Below the pieces are notes generated by a model, which ran no database searches, was not told where the DNA came from, and saw only the letters and a list, made by a program, of their open reading frames with translations. The translations under genes were made by a program, and so were the position numbers. Source: JBOHNM01 sp050730675 (GTDB lineage: Bacteria; Planctomycetota; Phycisphaerae; Phycisphaerales; UBA1924). Taken from it: 38,185 nt of DNA. Below are positions 15,837 to 23,621 of the stretch, piece after piece. Each line of letters begins with the position of its first letter. Position 1 is the stretch's first letter. The DNA lies in NCBI GenBank assembly GCA_050730675.1, contig JBOHNM010000017.1, positions 1 through 38,185 on the forward strand, written 5' to 3'.

Positions 15837-16244
15837 ATGACCAATCCCCCCACCCCCACTTCCGGCCGTTCATCGAACTTGTGGCTGCTCGCCAGCGCCC
15901 TTGTGTTCGGCGGACTCTTGGTGGCGCAGCTCGGCCGGCTTACCGGCGGCACGCCCGCCTACGCGGATCTGGTCAACCAAGGCAACGACTTCGGTATTCT
16001 GACCTCGATCTCGACCGGTGACGACCTGGTGGTCGTGCTGGACCAGCGCAACGAAGAACTACTCGTGTACACGCCGTACAACCAGCGGGCCATCGAGTTC
16101 AAGGCCCGTCATAGCCTCAAGGACCTGTTTGTCGCGGGGCGGGCTTCGACGCCGCTGCCGGGAGAGCGCGATCGGCTCCCCCCATCGCCGGCGCCGGCGA
16201 CCTCCCCTTCGAGCACGCCGGTTCGGGAGAACCCGCCCCGGTAG
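15837..16244 (+). CDS. Small N-anchored protein (135 aa), paralogue of the preceding gene
   Basis: A short Pro/Thr-rich cytoplasmic start is followed by one transmembrane helix (LWLLASALVFGGLLVAQLG, about 15-33). A soluble part contains ISTGDDLVVVLDQRNEELLV (about 58-77), matching the blade-like unit of the preceding protein, and a Pro/Ser-rich tail. The ATG lies 4 bp after the previous stop, with AAGGGGAAGG overlapping the end of that gene as a likely Shine-Dalgarno sequence, so translation is probably coupled. No enzymatic motif is seen. Confidence 0.65.
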   Translation: MTNPPTPTSGRSSNLWLLASALVFGGLLVAQLGRLTGGTPAYADLVNQGNDFGILTSISTGDDLVVVLDQRNEELLVYTPYNQRAIEFKARHSLKDLFVAGRASTPLPGERDRLPPSPAPATSPSSTPVRENPPR

Positions 16245-16340
16245 TGCGATTGATCTGCTCGCGTTCGGACCCGCGGGGCGTGTCGGCCGCGCCGCGGTAC
16301 CTAAAAAAACCTCGCCGACGACAATTTGCTGCAAAGACCA

Positions 16341-16433
16341 ACCACGGATTCTCACGGATTGACACGGGTTCAGAAGCTGATTGAGGTTCATGCCGATCAT
16401 TCTGATCCGTGAAAATCTGTGCCAATCCGTGGT
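16341..16433. repeat. Imperfect inverted repeat with CCACGGATT arms
   Basis: The left arm (16341-16367, ACCACGGATTCTCACGGATT and beyond) and right arm (16407-16433, CCGTGAAAATCTGTGCCAATCCGTGGT) are imperfect reverse complements about 40 bp apart, lying 65 bp upstream of ricT. Short CCACGGATT-type elements of this kind occur as dispersed intergenic repeats in many bacterial genomes. The transcript could fold as a stem-loop. Confidence 0.75.
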
Positions 16434-16498
16434 GAGTATTTCGGGTCTTGGTGGCGAATGACGACTGAACGCGAGCCGGGTTTGCGCCCGGAGACATC

Positions 16499-17920
16499 AT
16501 GCCCATCTTTCCGTTGCCCGTGTTCGAGGCCGACATGGAGGCTGCCCGCAAGGCCGACGAAGAGGCTTATGCGAAGCTCTCGGCGCCCAAGACGATGGTG
16601 GTCCGCTTCGGACAACTGAAGTTCATCGGCGAGTACCCCTACGACGGCGATGCCAAGCCCGGGTGCGGGAGCAAGCTCGTCGCCCGAACGCACCGCGGCA
16701 CCGAGCTGGTCGAGATGCTCACCAGCACGTGCCCAAACGCCGGGTGCTCCAAGAGCGTCTCGCGCAAGGAGATCCTCCAGTACATCGAGAACTCGGGCGG
16801 GCGTGACTACCCGTTCTTCACCGAGGGACGGATCCTGCGGGTGGCGACGACCGACGACCTGAACAAGCAGGCGGCGCTCGAGGCCCGCAAGGACGAGATG
16901 CTGCGACAGGCCCGGGAGATCGCCGCCAAGGTCGGCGTCCGCAACATGAAGCTCGTGGACGCCGAGCCGATCCTCGGCGGCGAGAAACTGACGTTCCACT
17001 TTACTAGCGAAGACCGGGTGGACTTTCGCACCATGGTGATGGAGCTTGCGCAGCTCCACCACACGCGGATCGAGATGCGCCAGGTGGGCGCCCGCGACGA
17101 GGCACGGATCATCGCCGATTACGAGAAGTGCGGGCAGCACTGCTGCTGCAAGCAGTTCCTCAAGGTGCTCAAGCCCGTGAGCATGAAGCAGGCGAAGATC
17201 CAGAAGGCGACGCTCGATCCGCTCAAGATTTCCGGGCGCTGCGGCCGGCTGATGTGCTGTCTCCGGTACGAGGAGACGACCTACGACGAGCTCAAGCGGA
17301 ACCTGCCGCGAAAGAAGACCGTCGTCATGACGCCCGACGGCCCGGGGATCGTGATCGACTCGCAGATCCTGACACAACTGGTGCTGGTCTCGCTCGACTC
17401 CAACCACGAGCAGGCGGCGTATCCGCTCGAATCGCTCACACGCATCGACCCCAACGCACCGCGCGCCACGGAGGCCGATGACGACGACGATGCGCCCGAG
17501 GGTGATGCGGCGCAAGGCGATCGGCCGCCGCGTCCGCTGGGGCCGCAGGGCAGGCCGGGGGGGATACCGCGTGGCGGACCGGGTGGCCGTCCACAAGGTG
17601 GTGGCGGTGGGTCCAAGCCGTTCGGAGGGCCGGGGCCGCGACGCGGGCCTGGCGGACCGGGTGGTCCGCCCCAAGATCAGGGCGGCCGACCGCCAGGGCC
17701 GCAGGGGGGGCAGGGCGGCGGGCGCGGACCACGTCCCGACAACCGCGGCCCGCAGAACCCACAGAATCCGCAGGGCCCGCGCGGGCCGCGTGGTGGTGGC
17801 GAACCGCAGGACGTACAGGAGCAGCGCCGGCGCGACCGGCTCATCCCGCCGAGTGATTTCCGTGAACCGCGCCCAGACAACGGGAGTGGCGAATCTCTGC
17901 CCGCGCCGGGAGACGGGTGA
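16499..17920 (+). CDS. ricT: RicT/YaaT-like PSP1-domain iron-sulfur protein with Gly/Pro/Arg-rich tail
   Basis: Homologue of RicT (YaaT), a subunit of the RicA-RicF-RicT complex that carries [4Fe-4S] clusters and stimulates RNase Y-dependent mRNA processing in Bacillus subtilis. The PSP1 core (about residues 90-320) includes KLTFHFTSEDRVDFR, the Cys-rich CGQHCCCKQFLKV, and KISGRCGRLMCCLRYE, all hallmarks of the family. Extra cysteines lie in the N-terminal part (GCGSKL, CPNAGCSK). Residues about 330-473 are a disordered Gly/Pro/Arg/Gln tail (PGGPGG, RGPRG) that Bacillus RicT lacks. The start ATG 16499 has GGAGA six bases upstream. No ricA or ricF is in the window, so the standard complex may be absent or encoded elsewhere. 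Confidence 0.88.
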   Translation: MPIFPLPVFEADMEAARKADEEAYAKLSAPKTMVVRFGQLKFIGEYPYDGDAKPGCGSKLVARTHRGTELVEMLTSTCPNAGCSKSVSRKEILQYIENSGGRDYPFFTEGRILRVATTDDLNKQAALEARKDEMLRQAREIAAKVGVRNMKLVDAEPILGGEKLTFHFTSEDRVDFRTMVMELAQLHHTRIEMRQVGARDEARIIADYEKCGQHCCCKQFLKVLKPVSMKQAKIQKATLDPLKISGRCGRLMCCLRYEETTYDELKRNLPRKKTVVMTPDGPGIVIDSQILTQLVLVSLDSNHEQAAYPLESLTRIDPNAPRATEADDDDDAPEGDAAQGDRPPRPLGPQGRPGGIPRGGPGGRPQGGGGGSKPFGGPGPRRGPGGPGGPPQDQGGRPPGPQGGQGGGRGPRPDNRGPQNPQNPQGPRGPRGGGEPQDVQEQRRRDRLIPPSDFREPRPDNGSGESLPAPGDG

Positions 17921-17929
17921 GCGACGAAC

Positions 17930-19177
17930 TCAGCGTGGCCTTTCCGGCAGCGGGTAGCGCATCGTGACCAGCGCCGGGATTGGTGGGTAGCGCAAGCGGA
18001 AGCGCACGCCGCGGAACTCGGTCGGTTCGAATCCGATCCGCTTGAAGACGGCGGCAATGATCTGGTGGTAACGCGGCGCTTCGGGGAGCGTGGCGTCGGG
18101 CGGTGACCCCAGATTCAGCAGCGGATCCACCAGCGGCAGCAGGCCCCGGGTGCGCCCGCCGCGCGGATAGACGGGGCCGCCGGGGAGCAGGCTGTAGCAG
18201 TGAGCGGTCGGAGGGAGCTGGGGCCACAGGTCGCGGTGCAGGAAGACATCGTGCACCAGCAGCTCGGCGGGGGTGACGAGCGAAACGAAGTGCTCGCCCA
18301 ACTCGTCGAGGCCGGAGCGCCAGCGCTCCACGTCGGAACGGAGGATCCAGCCGGTGATGCATGTCACGCCGGCGGTATTGCCGACGGCCCCGGCCCCGAT
18401 CTCGAAGCGGGTGACGCCGTCCTCGCGCGAGACCAGTTGCAGCGGCGGCAGGTTCGGCGAGCAGAACTGCGGCATCAGCGGCGGGCCCTGCGAGGGCTTC
18501 CACGTCGGGTCGATCCCTTCCGCGGGACTGGAGTTCACGGTCGAGCCGTCGTCGTGGAAACCTCGGAGCGAGGCGACGGCCCACGGGGTGTCGTTGCGCA
18601 GCCGGCGCAGGTCGAGCAGGCCGCTGACGATGGCGAGGTCGAGCAGGTCGGGATTCTGTCGCGACGGCACAACAACGTGGGCGCTGATCTGCACCCGCGC
18701 CTGCACGCCCCAGGTGGCGCTGTTGCCCTGGAACGAAAGGCGACGGTGCCCCTCGTCGAGTTGGCGCCGTCCCTCGGGCGTGAGGGCGGCGATCATCATG
18801 CCGAATGTCTCGCGGTCGCCGGCGTGGCGCTCGATCAGGCCCTCGAACTCCTCGAGGGCCGCACCGAGTTCCTTGAGCACCGCGACGGTCGCACCGGTGG
18901 TTCGAAGGGCTTCGATAAGGATCCGCTGGCCGCCGCGCCCGGGGATGCGGGCGACGGCAGCCAGCGCGTCCTCGTCACTGACAACCCTCGCGACCTTCCA
19001 AGCCAGGCTTTTGTCGAGCCCCAGCAAGTGGCCGACGGACTGCGGACGGGTCGGGTCGGCCTGGACCGAGCCCAAGGCGTCCGCGACGGCGCGCCGAACC
19101 CGCTGGGAGGTTGCTCGGGCCTCGGCTTCGAAGCCGGTTCCTTCAAGGCGTTCAAGCTTTGCTTGGGTGTCAATCAT
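17930..19177 (-). CDS. Conserved hypothetical protein (415 aa)
   Basis: I do not recognise a characterised family. The protein is soluble, without a signal peptide. Residues about 30-70 (SVGHLLGLDKSLAWKVARVV) look helix-turn-helix-like and are followed by a helical part. A second half of mixed alpha/beta character contains SGLLDLRRLRNDTPWAV and a C-terminal HQIIAAVFKRIGFEPTEFRG. Roles could include transcriptional regulation with a large effector domain, but nothing decisive is seen. ATG 19177 is preferred; a TTG at 19189 extends the frame by four codons and overlaps a TAGAAT hexamer. It converges with ricT (9 bp between the stops) and diverges from lepB. Confidence 0.65.
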   Translation of the reverse strand: MIDTQAKLERLEGTGFEAEARATSQRVRRAVADALGSVQADPTRPQSVGHLLGLDKSLAWKVARVVSDEDALAAVARIPGRGGQRILIEALRTTGATVAVLKELGAALEEFEGLIERHAGDRETFGMMIAALTPEGRRQLDEGHRRLSFQGNSATWGVQARVQISAHVVVPSRQNPDLLDLAIVSGLLDLRRLRNDTPWAVASLRGFHDDGSTVNSSPAEGIDPTWKPSQGPPLMPQFCSPNLPPLQLVSREDGVTRFEIGAGAVGNTAGVTCITGWILRSDVERWRSGLDELGEHFVSLVTPAELLVHDVFLHRDLWPQLPPTAHCYSLLPGGPVYPRGGRTRGLLPLVDPLLNLGSPPDATLPEAPRYHQIIAAVFKRIGFEPTEFRGVRFRLRYPPIPALVTMRYPLPERPR

Positions 19178-19188
19178 GCGATTGGGCA

Positions 19189-19194
19189 ATTCTA
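19189..19194 (-). promoter_or_regulatory. Candidate -10 element TAGAAT
   Basis: TAGAAT 11 bases upstream of ATG 19177. A start site 6-7 bases further down would give a 5' leader of about five bases with no room for a Shine-Dalgarno sequence. Confidence 0.4.
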
Positions 19195-19317
19195 ACGGCG
19201 TATTTCAACTCTGGGGGTATTTCGAAGAGAGAACTTCCGCATATATCTCTGGAGAAATGTCGCCCTTTCCGGTTCAACGGAATTTCGTCAGTTCGTTCGG
19301 TGACTGTTGGCCGCCGC

Positions 19318-19323
19318 TATCCT
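19318..19323 (+). promoter_or_regulatory. Candidate -10 element TATCCT, leaderless type
   Basis: TATCCT-GCACCCC-ATG (lepB start 19331), with no Shine-Dalgarno sequence. Confidence 0.45.
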
Positions 19324-19330
19324 GCACCCC

Positions 19331-21025
19331 ATGACGACCTCGGCCGAGACCAAAGAGTCGGTGAAGGAGACGCTGATCTCGATCCTGATCGCGTTCGTGC
19401 TCGCCTTTGTGGCGCGCTCGTTCGTGGCTGAAGCGTTCATCATCCCGACGGGCTCGATGGCGCCGACGCTGCTGGGCGCGCACATGAAGTTCAACAACCC
19501 GCAGAGCGGCGAAACATGGCCCGTCGGCCCCTGGGTTTATTCGCGGGCGGCAGTCCCCGGCGACAATCCCGACCCGATGCCGGTGCAGCGAGGCGAGAAC
19601 GGGGCGCCGCTGGTGGTGCACGATCCGATCACGGGCGAAGAGGTGACGCGGCGCGAGGTGGCGTGTCGCGCGGGCGACCGGATCATGGTGCTCAAATATC
19701 TCTACGCCGTCCGCGAGCCGGAACGCTTCGACGTGGTGGTCTTCAAGGACCCCGACAAGCCGGCGGTGAACTTCATCAAGCGGCTGACCGGACTGCCGGG
19801 CGAGCAGATCGCGCTGGTGGACGGTGATGTGTTCTCGCGCCCGTCGCCGCCGGACGGCGCGGCCCCCGACGACGGGACGTGGGACGAACCGGGGTGGCAG
19901 ATCCGGCGCAAGCCGATCCGCGTGCAACGGGCGGTGTGGCAGCCGGTCTACGACTCGGCGCGCGTCCCTGCCGACCCGAATTCAACGGCCGGAACGGTGG
20001 CCTCGCCGTGGCTTCCGACGGGGACGGGATGGCAGATCGAGAACGCGGGGCGATCGTTCGTGTACCGCGGCACCGGCGATGCGCCCGGAGTCGTCGAGTG
20101 GAATTCACGCGCCGAGTTCGCCCGGCGCACGCCCGGCTCGCGCGAAGCGGAGGCAACGCTGAACCGCGACATCGTGGACCGCTACGCGTACAACGAGGGA
20201 ACGCAGGGGTGGTACCCCGGACCCAACGGCTTCCGCATGCACTTTCCGGTGTCGGATGTACGGTTGATCGCGGGGGTCGAGCCGCTCGACGATGGATCCA
20301 AGCTGCGGGTGACGGCGGTGTTGACGGCACGGCACCACCAGTTCCGCGCGGTGATCGAGAACGGGACGGCGAGCATCCAGCGCCGCGCCGCCCCCAGCCC
20401 CGCCGCGGCCGATCCGCAGTGGGAAACGGTGGGGAGCGGAACGGCGCCGAAGTTTACACAAGGTCGGGTGGAGACGATCGACCTGTGGCACTACGACCAG
20501 TCGCTGCGGCTGTTCATCAACGGCACAGAAGTCTGCAGCGCCGAGTACGACTGGACGCCCGCCGAGCGCGTCCGCAACGCCACGCAGGAGCGGCTGGACA
20601 TCGCCGGTGTGCTGGCGCGGGCCAAGAGCCGCAACATGTATTTGGCCTTTGCCGATCCCGCCCTGTACACCCGACCGGCGGTGCAGTGGCAGGTCGCCGG
20701 CGGGACAGCGCGGCTTGACCGCCTGGCCGTCGAACGCGACATCTATTACCAGCCCAGCATCGGCCCGCGCGCGTGCCAACCCGCCGCCACACCATCGCTC
20801 AACGGCAATCAGTTCTTCGTGTGCGGCGACAACAGCCCCGCGAGCTACGACTCGCGGGCGTGGTCCAAGAACGACCCGTGGGTGGCGGCGGAGATGGACC
20901 CGACACTGGGCGTGGTGCCGCGACGGATGATGCTCGGCAAGGCGTTCTTCGTCTACTTCCCGGCGCTGATCGGGGAGAACCCGATCCCCGTCCCGGACTT
21001 CGGGCGGATGCGGTTCATTCAGTAG
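19331..21025 (+). CDS. lepB: Signal peptidase I with a large internal beta-rich insertion
   Basis: Inner-membrane serine protease (S26A) that removes signal peptides. One N-terminal membrane helix (LISILIAFVLAFVARSFVAE, about 15-34) leads into the catalytic box IIPTGSMAPTLLG with S42. The general base is K150 in VNFIKRLTGLPGE, and the closing box GDNSPASYDSR is at about 499-509. Total length is 564 aa. Between residues about 172 and 485 lies an insertion of some 310 residues, including a stretch resembling a concanavalin/LamG-like jelly roll (IDLWHYDQSLRLFINGTEV). Oversized LepB proteins are known to me from planctomycetes, but the role of the insert is not. The start at ATG 19331 fits the topology; the upstream frame is not conserved-looking. 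Confidence 0.9.
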   Translation: MTTSAETKESVKETLISILIAFVLAFVARSFVAEAFIIPTGSMAPTLLGAHMKFNNPQSGETWPVGPWVYSRAAVPGDNPDPMPVQRGENGAPLVVHDPITGEEVTRREVACRAGDRIMVLKYLYAVREPERFDVVVFKDPDKPAVNFIKRLTGLPGEQIALVDGDVFSRPSPPDGAAPDDGTWDEPGWQIRRKPIRVQRAVWQPVYDSARVPADPNSTAGTVASPWLPTGTGWQIENAGRSFVYRGTGDAPGVVEWNSRAEFARRTPGSREAEATLNRDIVDRYAYNEGTQGWYPGPNGFRMHFPVSDVRLIAGVEPLDDGSKLRVTAVLTARHHQFRAVIENGTASIQRRAAPSPAAADPQWETVGSGTAPKFTQGRVETIDLWHYDQSLRLFINGTEVCSAEYDWTPAERVRNATQERLDIAGVLARAKSRNMYLAFADPALYTRPAVQWQVAGGTARLDRLAVERDIYYQPSIGPRACQPAATPSLNGNQFFVCGDNSPASYDSRAWSKNDPWVAAEMDPTLGVVPRRMMLGKAFFVYFPALIGENPIPVPDFGRMRFIQ

Positions 21026-21083
21026 GCACTCGCCAACGCCCGACCCCGACAGAGTTCCGGGCCGCCGCGTTATGGCATACCGA

Positions 21084-22379
21084 TCAGTGTGCCGTGATGC
21101 GGGCCAGCAACATCTCCGCAGGCCCCTTGTCCTGCGTGCCGTCGTCGAGGTTCTTGAGGGTGATCTCCGCCGACGACTCGATGATGATGGCGAACCTGGC
21201 GTCAGCGTCGGAGGCTTCTTTCAGGAGCTTGCCGATGTTCTTGGTGGTGCGGTAGCTGCGTCGGGCGTGCATGCCGCGGCGGCGGAGGGCGGCGAGGATG
21301 GGTGTGAGTTGCACGTCGCTCTCGGGCGTGCCGTTGGAGATGACGAACGCGTCGGGGCGCAGGCCGAGGGAGCGGGCGATCTCCTTGTCGCTGAGCATGA
21401 GCTTCTTGTCCTGGAGCACCAGCGAGAAGACCACGTCGCCGAAACCGAAGCCGACGGCGGGCGTCGACGGGCCGCCGAAGAGTTCGATGAGGTTGTCGTA
21501 GCGGCCACCACCGGCAATGGCTCGCTCGCCGTCAACGAGCACCTCGAAGACCATGCCGGTGTAGTACGCGAGTCCTCGCGCGATGTTGAAATCGAACTGC
21601 ACCCACTCGCCGAGGCCGGCGCTGTCGAGTCGCGACCGCAGCGCAGCGAGGTCGGCAAACGCACCATTGCCGCCGGCTTGGCCGGAAACCGCGGCGATTG
21701 CCTGCTGATCGAATTTCGTCAGATCGAGCCCGAGTTCCCCCGCCTGCTTCTGGATCACTTCGGCTGGGAGCTTGGCACGCCGGTCGAGGATCGCGAGGCC
21801 CAGGTCCACACAGTCTTCGGCAACTCCGCTCGTCCGGAGCATGGCCGCTGCGACGTTGCGGTCGCCGATCTTGACACGGATCTGTTGCGGCGAAAGCCCG
21901 CTGGTGGCGAGCAGGTCGATGATGCAGGCGATGACTTCGGCGTCGGCGTCGGGGCGCGACTCGCCGCCGAGGTGATCGACGTTCCACTGAACGAATTCGC
22001 GCAGCCGCCCGCGCTGCGGCCGCTCGGCACGGAAGCACGTGCTCTGCCAGAACCACTTGGTGGGCTTGGCGAGCGAGCCGGCGTTGGCGGCGTACAAGCG
22101 TGCGAGCGTCGGCGTGAACTCAGGGCGCAGGGCGTAGGTTTTTTCGCCGCCGGCACGCTGGAAGCTGAAGAGTTCCGAGACGATCCCCTCGCCGCTCTTG
22201 ACGGTGTAGAGGTCCAGGTGCTCGAAGGTGGGGCCGTCGATCTCGTCGAATCCGTGGCGGATGGAGACCTTGCGCCAGGCGTCCTCGATGAAGCGGCGGC
22301 GGGCCAGCTCGATCGGGTAGAAATCGCGCGTGCCGGTGGGGGCCTGGAAGCTCTGGGATTTTCCGGGGGGCTGGGCCAT
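21084..22379 (-). CDS. hisS: Histidyl-tRNA synthetase
   Basis: Class II aminoacyl-tRNA synthetase charging tRNA-His, 431 aa, normal length. Seen: PTGTRDFYP (motif 1 region), CFRAERPQRGRLREFVQWNV (motif 2, with its catalytic arginine), the histidine-specific GLAYYTGMVFEV, and motif 3 in AIAGGGRYDNLIELFGG plus PAVGFGFG. The C-terminal anticodon-binding domain ends at the stop. The start at ATG 22379 (MAQPPGK) is preferred over an in-frame TTG at 22388. TACGCT lies eight bases upstream and there is no Shine-Dalgarno sequence. It converges with lepB and lies downstream of the PEP-CTERM-like gene, whose terminator separates them. Confidence 0.95.
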   Translation of the reverse strand: MAQPPGKSQSFQAPTGTRDFYPIELARRRFIEDAWRKVSIRHGFDEIDGPTFEHLDLYTVKSGEGIVSELFSFQRAGGEKTYALRPEFTPTLARLYAANAGSLAKPTKWFWQSTCFRAERPQRGRLREFVQWNVDHLGGESRPDADAEVIACIIDLLATSGLSPQQIRVKIGDRNVAAAMLRTSGVAEDCVDLGLAILDRRAKLPAEVIQKQAGELGLDLTKFDQQAIAAVSGQAGGNGAFADLAALRSRLDSAGLGEWVQFDFNIARGLAYYTGMVFEVLVDGERAIAGGGRYDNLIELFGGPSTPAVGFGFGDVVFSLVLQDKKLMLSDKEIARSLGLRPDAFVISNGTPESDVQLTPILAALRRRGMHARRSYRTTKNIGKLLKEASDADARFAIIIESSAEITLKNLDDGTQDKGPAEMLLARITAH

Positions 22380-22387
22380 GGAGGGCA

Positions 22388-22393
22388 AGCGTA
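22388..22393 (-). promoter_or_regulatory. Candidate -10 element TACGCT, leaderless type
   Basis: TACGCT-TGCCCTCC-ATG (hisS start 22379), with no Shine-Dalgarno sequence. Confidence 0.4.
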
Positions 22394-22434
22394 GAACGCC
22401 GGATCCGGCGGCCCGACCCGCGCGCCAAAAAGGG

Positions 22435-22465
22435 ACGGAGCCCGGGGGAGAAACCCGGGCTCCGT
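22435..22465 (-). terminator. Rho-independent terminator of the PEP-CTERM-like gene
   Basis: A perfect 12-bp stem (ACGGAGCCCGGG / CCCGGGCTCCGT) with a 7-nt loop, followed on the minus strand by CCCTTTTTGG. It lies about 35 bp after the stop at 22501. Confidence 0.85.
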
Positions 22466-22500
22466 AGAAGGTCGGAGAAGCTACGGATCCGAACCGAGGA

Positions 22501-23175
22501 TCAGCGACGCCGGCGGCCGGCGGCGAGCAGACCCAGACCGGCGAGGGCGGCGGCGCCCGGCGTCGGGATGATGTGGTCCTGCTTGTGATCGCTGCCCATC
22601 GCGGTCAGCGTGTACATGGCGCCGACGTTGTTGGCGATGTTGCTGAGCCAGCTGGCGGCCGTGCCGTACCAGGAGCCGGTGTTCTGGGCGCGGAAGCTGC
22701 CGCTGGTGAGCGAGAGACCGCTGTCGTAGGTGCACTCCCAAACGGCGAGCTGGAAGGCGGCCATCTGGTCGTCGTTGCTGAAGTCGAGCGAGGCGTAGAC
22801 GGTGCCGTACAGCTCGGAAAGGAAGTCACGGTTCGCCTGGCCCATCGGGGCGCCGTTGGGAACATCGTTGTCGATCTGTGTGTGGATGATGCGGTTGTAC
22901 GTCGCGCTATCGCCGACGCCGGGGTTGTTCTGGCCGAGATCAACACAGAACGTGGTCACGGGCCCGAGCGGGCCGGGGGCGTCGCCGCCGGTGCGGGTCC
23001 AGAGGAACTCCCCGCCGAAGGTGTCGAAGTAGTCGTTGCCGCTGTTAGTCGAGATGCGGACGGTGCGCCCGTCGCCGTGGCCGTTGTACGTCATGACGTA
23101 GGTGTCGGCGTTGGCGAAGCCGGCAGCGGTGCAGAGGGCGGCGGCGGCGATGACAATCTTGTGGACGTGAGACAT
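22501..23175 (-). CDS. Secreted PEP-CTERM-like surface protein (224 aa)
   Basis: Signal peptide (KIVIAAAALCTAAGFANA, cleavage near residue 23), a mature domain with the FCVDLGQNN and FQLAVWECTYD motifs typical of a PEP-CTERM secreted family, and a C-terminal sorting signal IPTPGAAALAGLGLLAAGRR plus basic end. The sorting signal reads as the planctomycete variant of PEP-CTERM/VPLPA-type anchors, which are processed by an exosortase in the inner membrane; no exosortase lies in the window. The start has an excellent Shine-Dalgarno (GAGGAGGAAG, about six bases upstream). A promoter some 290 bp upstream and a strong terminator downstream make it a single-gene transcript with a long leader. Confidence 0.85.
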   Translation of the reverse strand: MSHVHKIVIAAAALCTAAGFANADTYVMTYNGHGDGRTVRISTNSGNDYFDTFGGEFLWTRTGGDAPGPLGPVTTFCVDLGQNNPGVGDSATYNRIIHTQIDNDVPNGAPMGQANRDFLSELYGTVYASLDFSNDDQMAAFQLAVWECTYDSGLSLTSGSFRAQNTGSWYGTAASWLSNIANNVGAMYTLTAMGSDHKQDHIIPTPGAAALAGLGLLAAGRRRR

Positions 23176-23461
23176 CTGTTCTTCCTCCTCAAAATAGTGC
23201 TCCCCGCGCCGGCGAGTGCCGGCATAGCAACGGGGTCTCTCCTGAATCCCAAGCGTGCGGCGTCTGCCGCCCGACGGGCGTTGAAGCCTGTCCCTTGCCG
23301 GGACGAGGCATGCGTGTGGTCGTCAAGGCAAGCGCCCTCGGGTCGTCCATCGAGCGAACGCGATGGAGAGATCACAAGCCGCGAGGCCTTTCCGACGCCA
23401 GTTGTCGCGAGATTCTTCTCTCCTCGCATAGCGGCCAAAGCCGCTTCTTCTCTTCTCCTGC
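23176..23461 (-). promoter_or_regulatory. Long hairpin-rich 5' leader of the PEP-CTERM-like gene
   Basis: Presumed untranslated leader of about 285 nt with a chain of short GC hairpins: 23430-23445 (AGCGGC/GCCGCT), 23407-23427 (GCGAG/CTCGC), 23347-23366 (CCATCG/CGATGG), 23286-23309 (GCCTcGTCCC/GGGACAGGC), 23268-23280 (CGCCC/GGGCG). A nested stem at 23202-23235 (CCCCG outer, GCCGGC/GCCGGC inner) ends about eleven bases before the Shine-Dalgarno sequence. It does not match any riboswitch class I can recall by consensus. No ORF of interest is seen in this stretch. Confidence 0.45.
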
Positions 23462-23467
23462 GTGATC

Positions 23468-23495
23468 ACAATACCACACGCTCGGGTGTCGTCAA
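23468..23495 (-). promoter_or_regulatory. Sigma70-type promoter of the PEP-CTERM-like gene
   Basis: TTGACG at 23490-23495, a 16-bp spacer, and TATTGT at 23468-23473 preceded by TG (extended -10), on the minus strand. It is the best -35/-10 pair in the window and predicts transcription starting near 23461. Confidence 0.55.
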
Positions 23496-23607
23496 GAGTT
23501 TTCAGAAAATCTCCGAGCAAAAACCACTTTCCCCGAGCGTCTTCATGGCTTCCTCACTGAAGTCTCGGGGTTTCCACGGGGGTTGGGCGAGCCTCGTGTT
23601 GAGCAAC

Positions 23608-23613
23608 TACTAT
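23608..23613 (+). promoter_or_regulatory. Candidate -10 element TACTAT, leaderless type
   Basis: TACTAT-CCGCCCTC-ATG (nuoG start 23622), with no Shine-Dalgarno sequence. Confidence 0.4.
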
Positions 23614-23621
23614 CCGCCCTC

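Noticed and set aside
23176..23461. Known riboswitch (SAM, TPP, cobalamin, c-di-GMP) in the PEP-CTERM-like leader
   Set aside because: Some short strings (e.g. CCCGGCAA) resemble parts of known consensus sequences, but the conserved core arrangements are missing.
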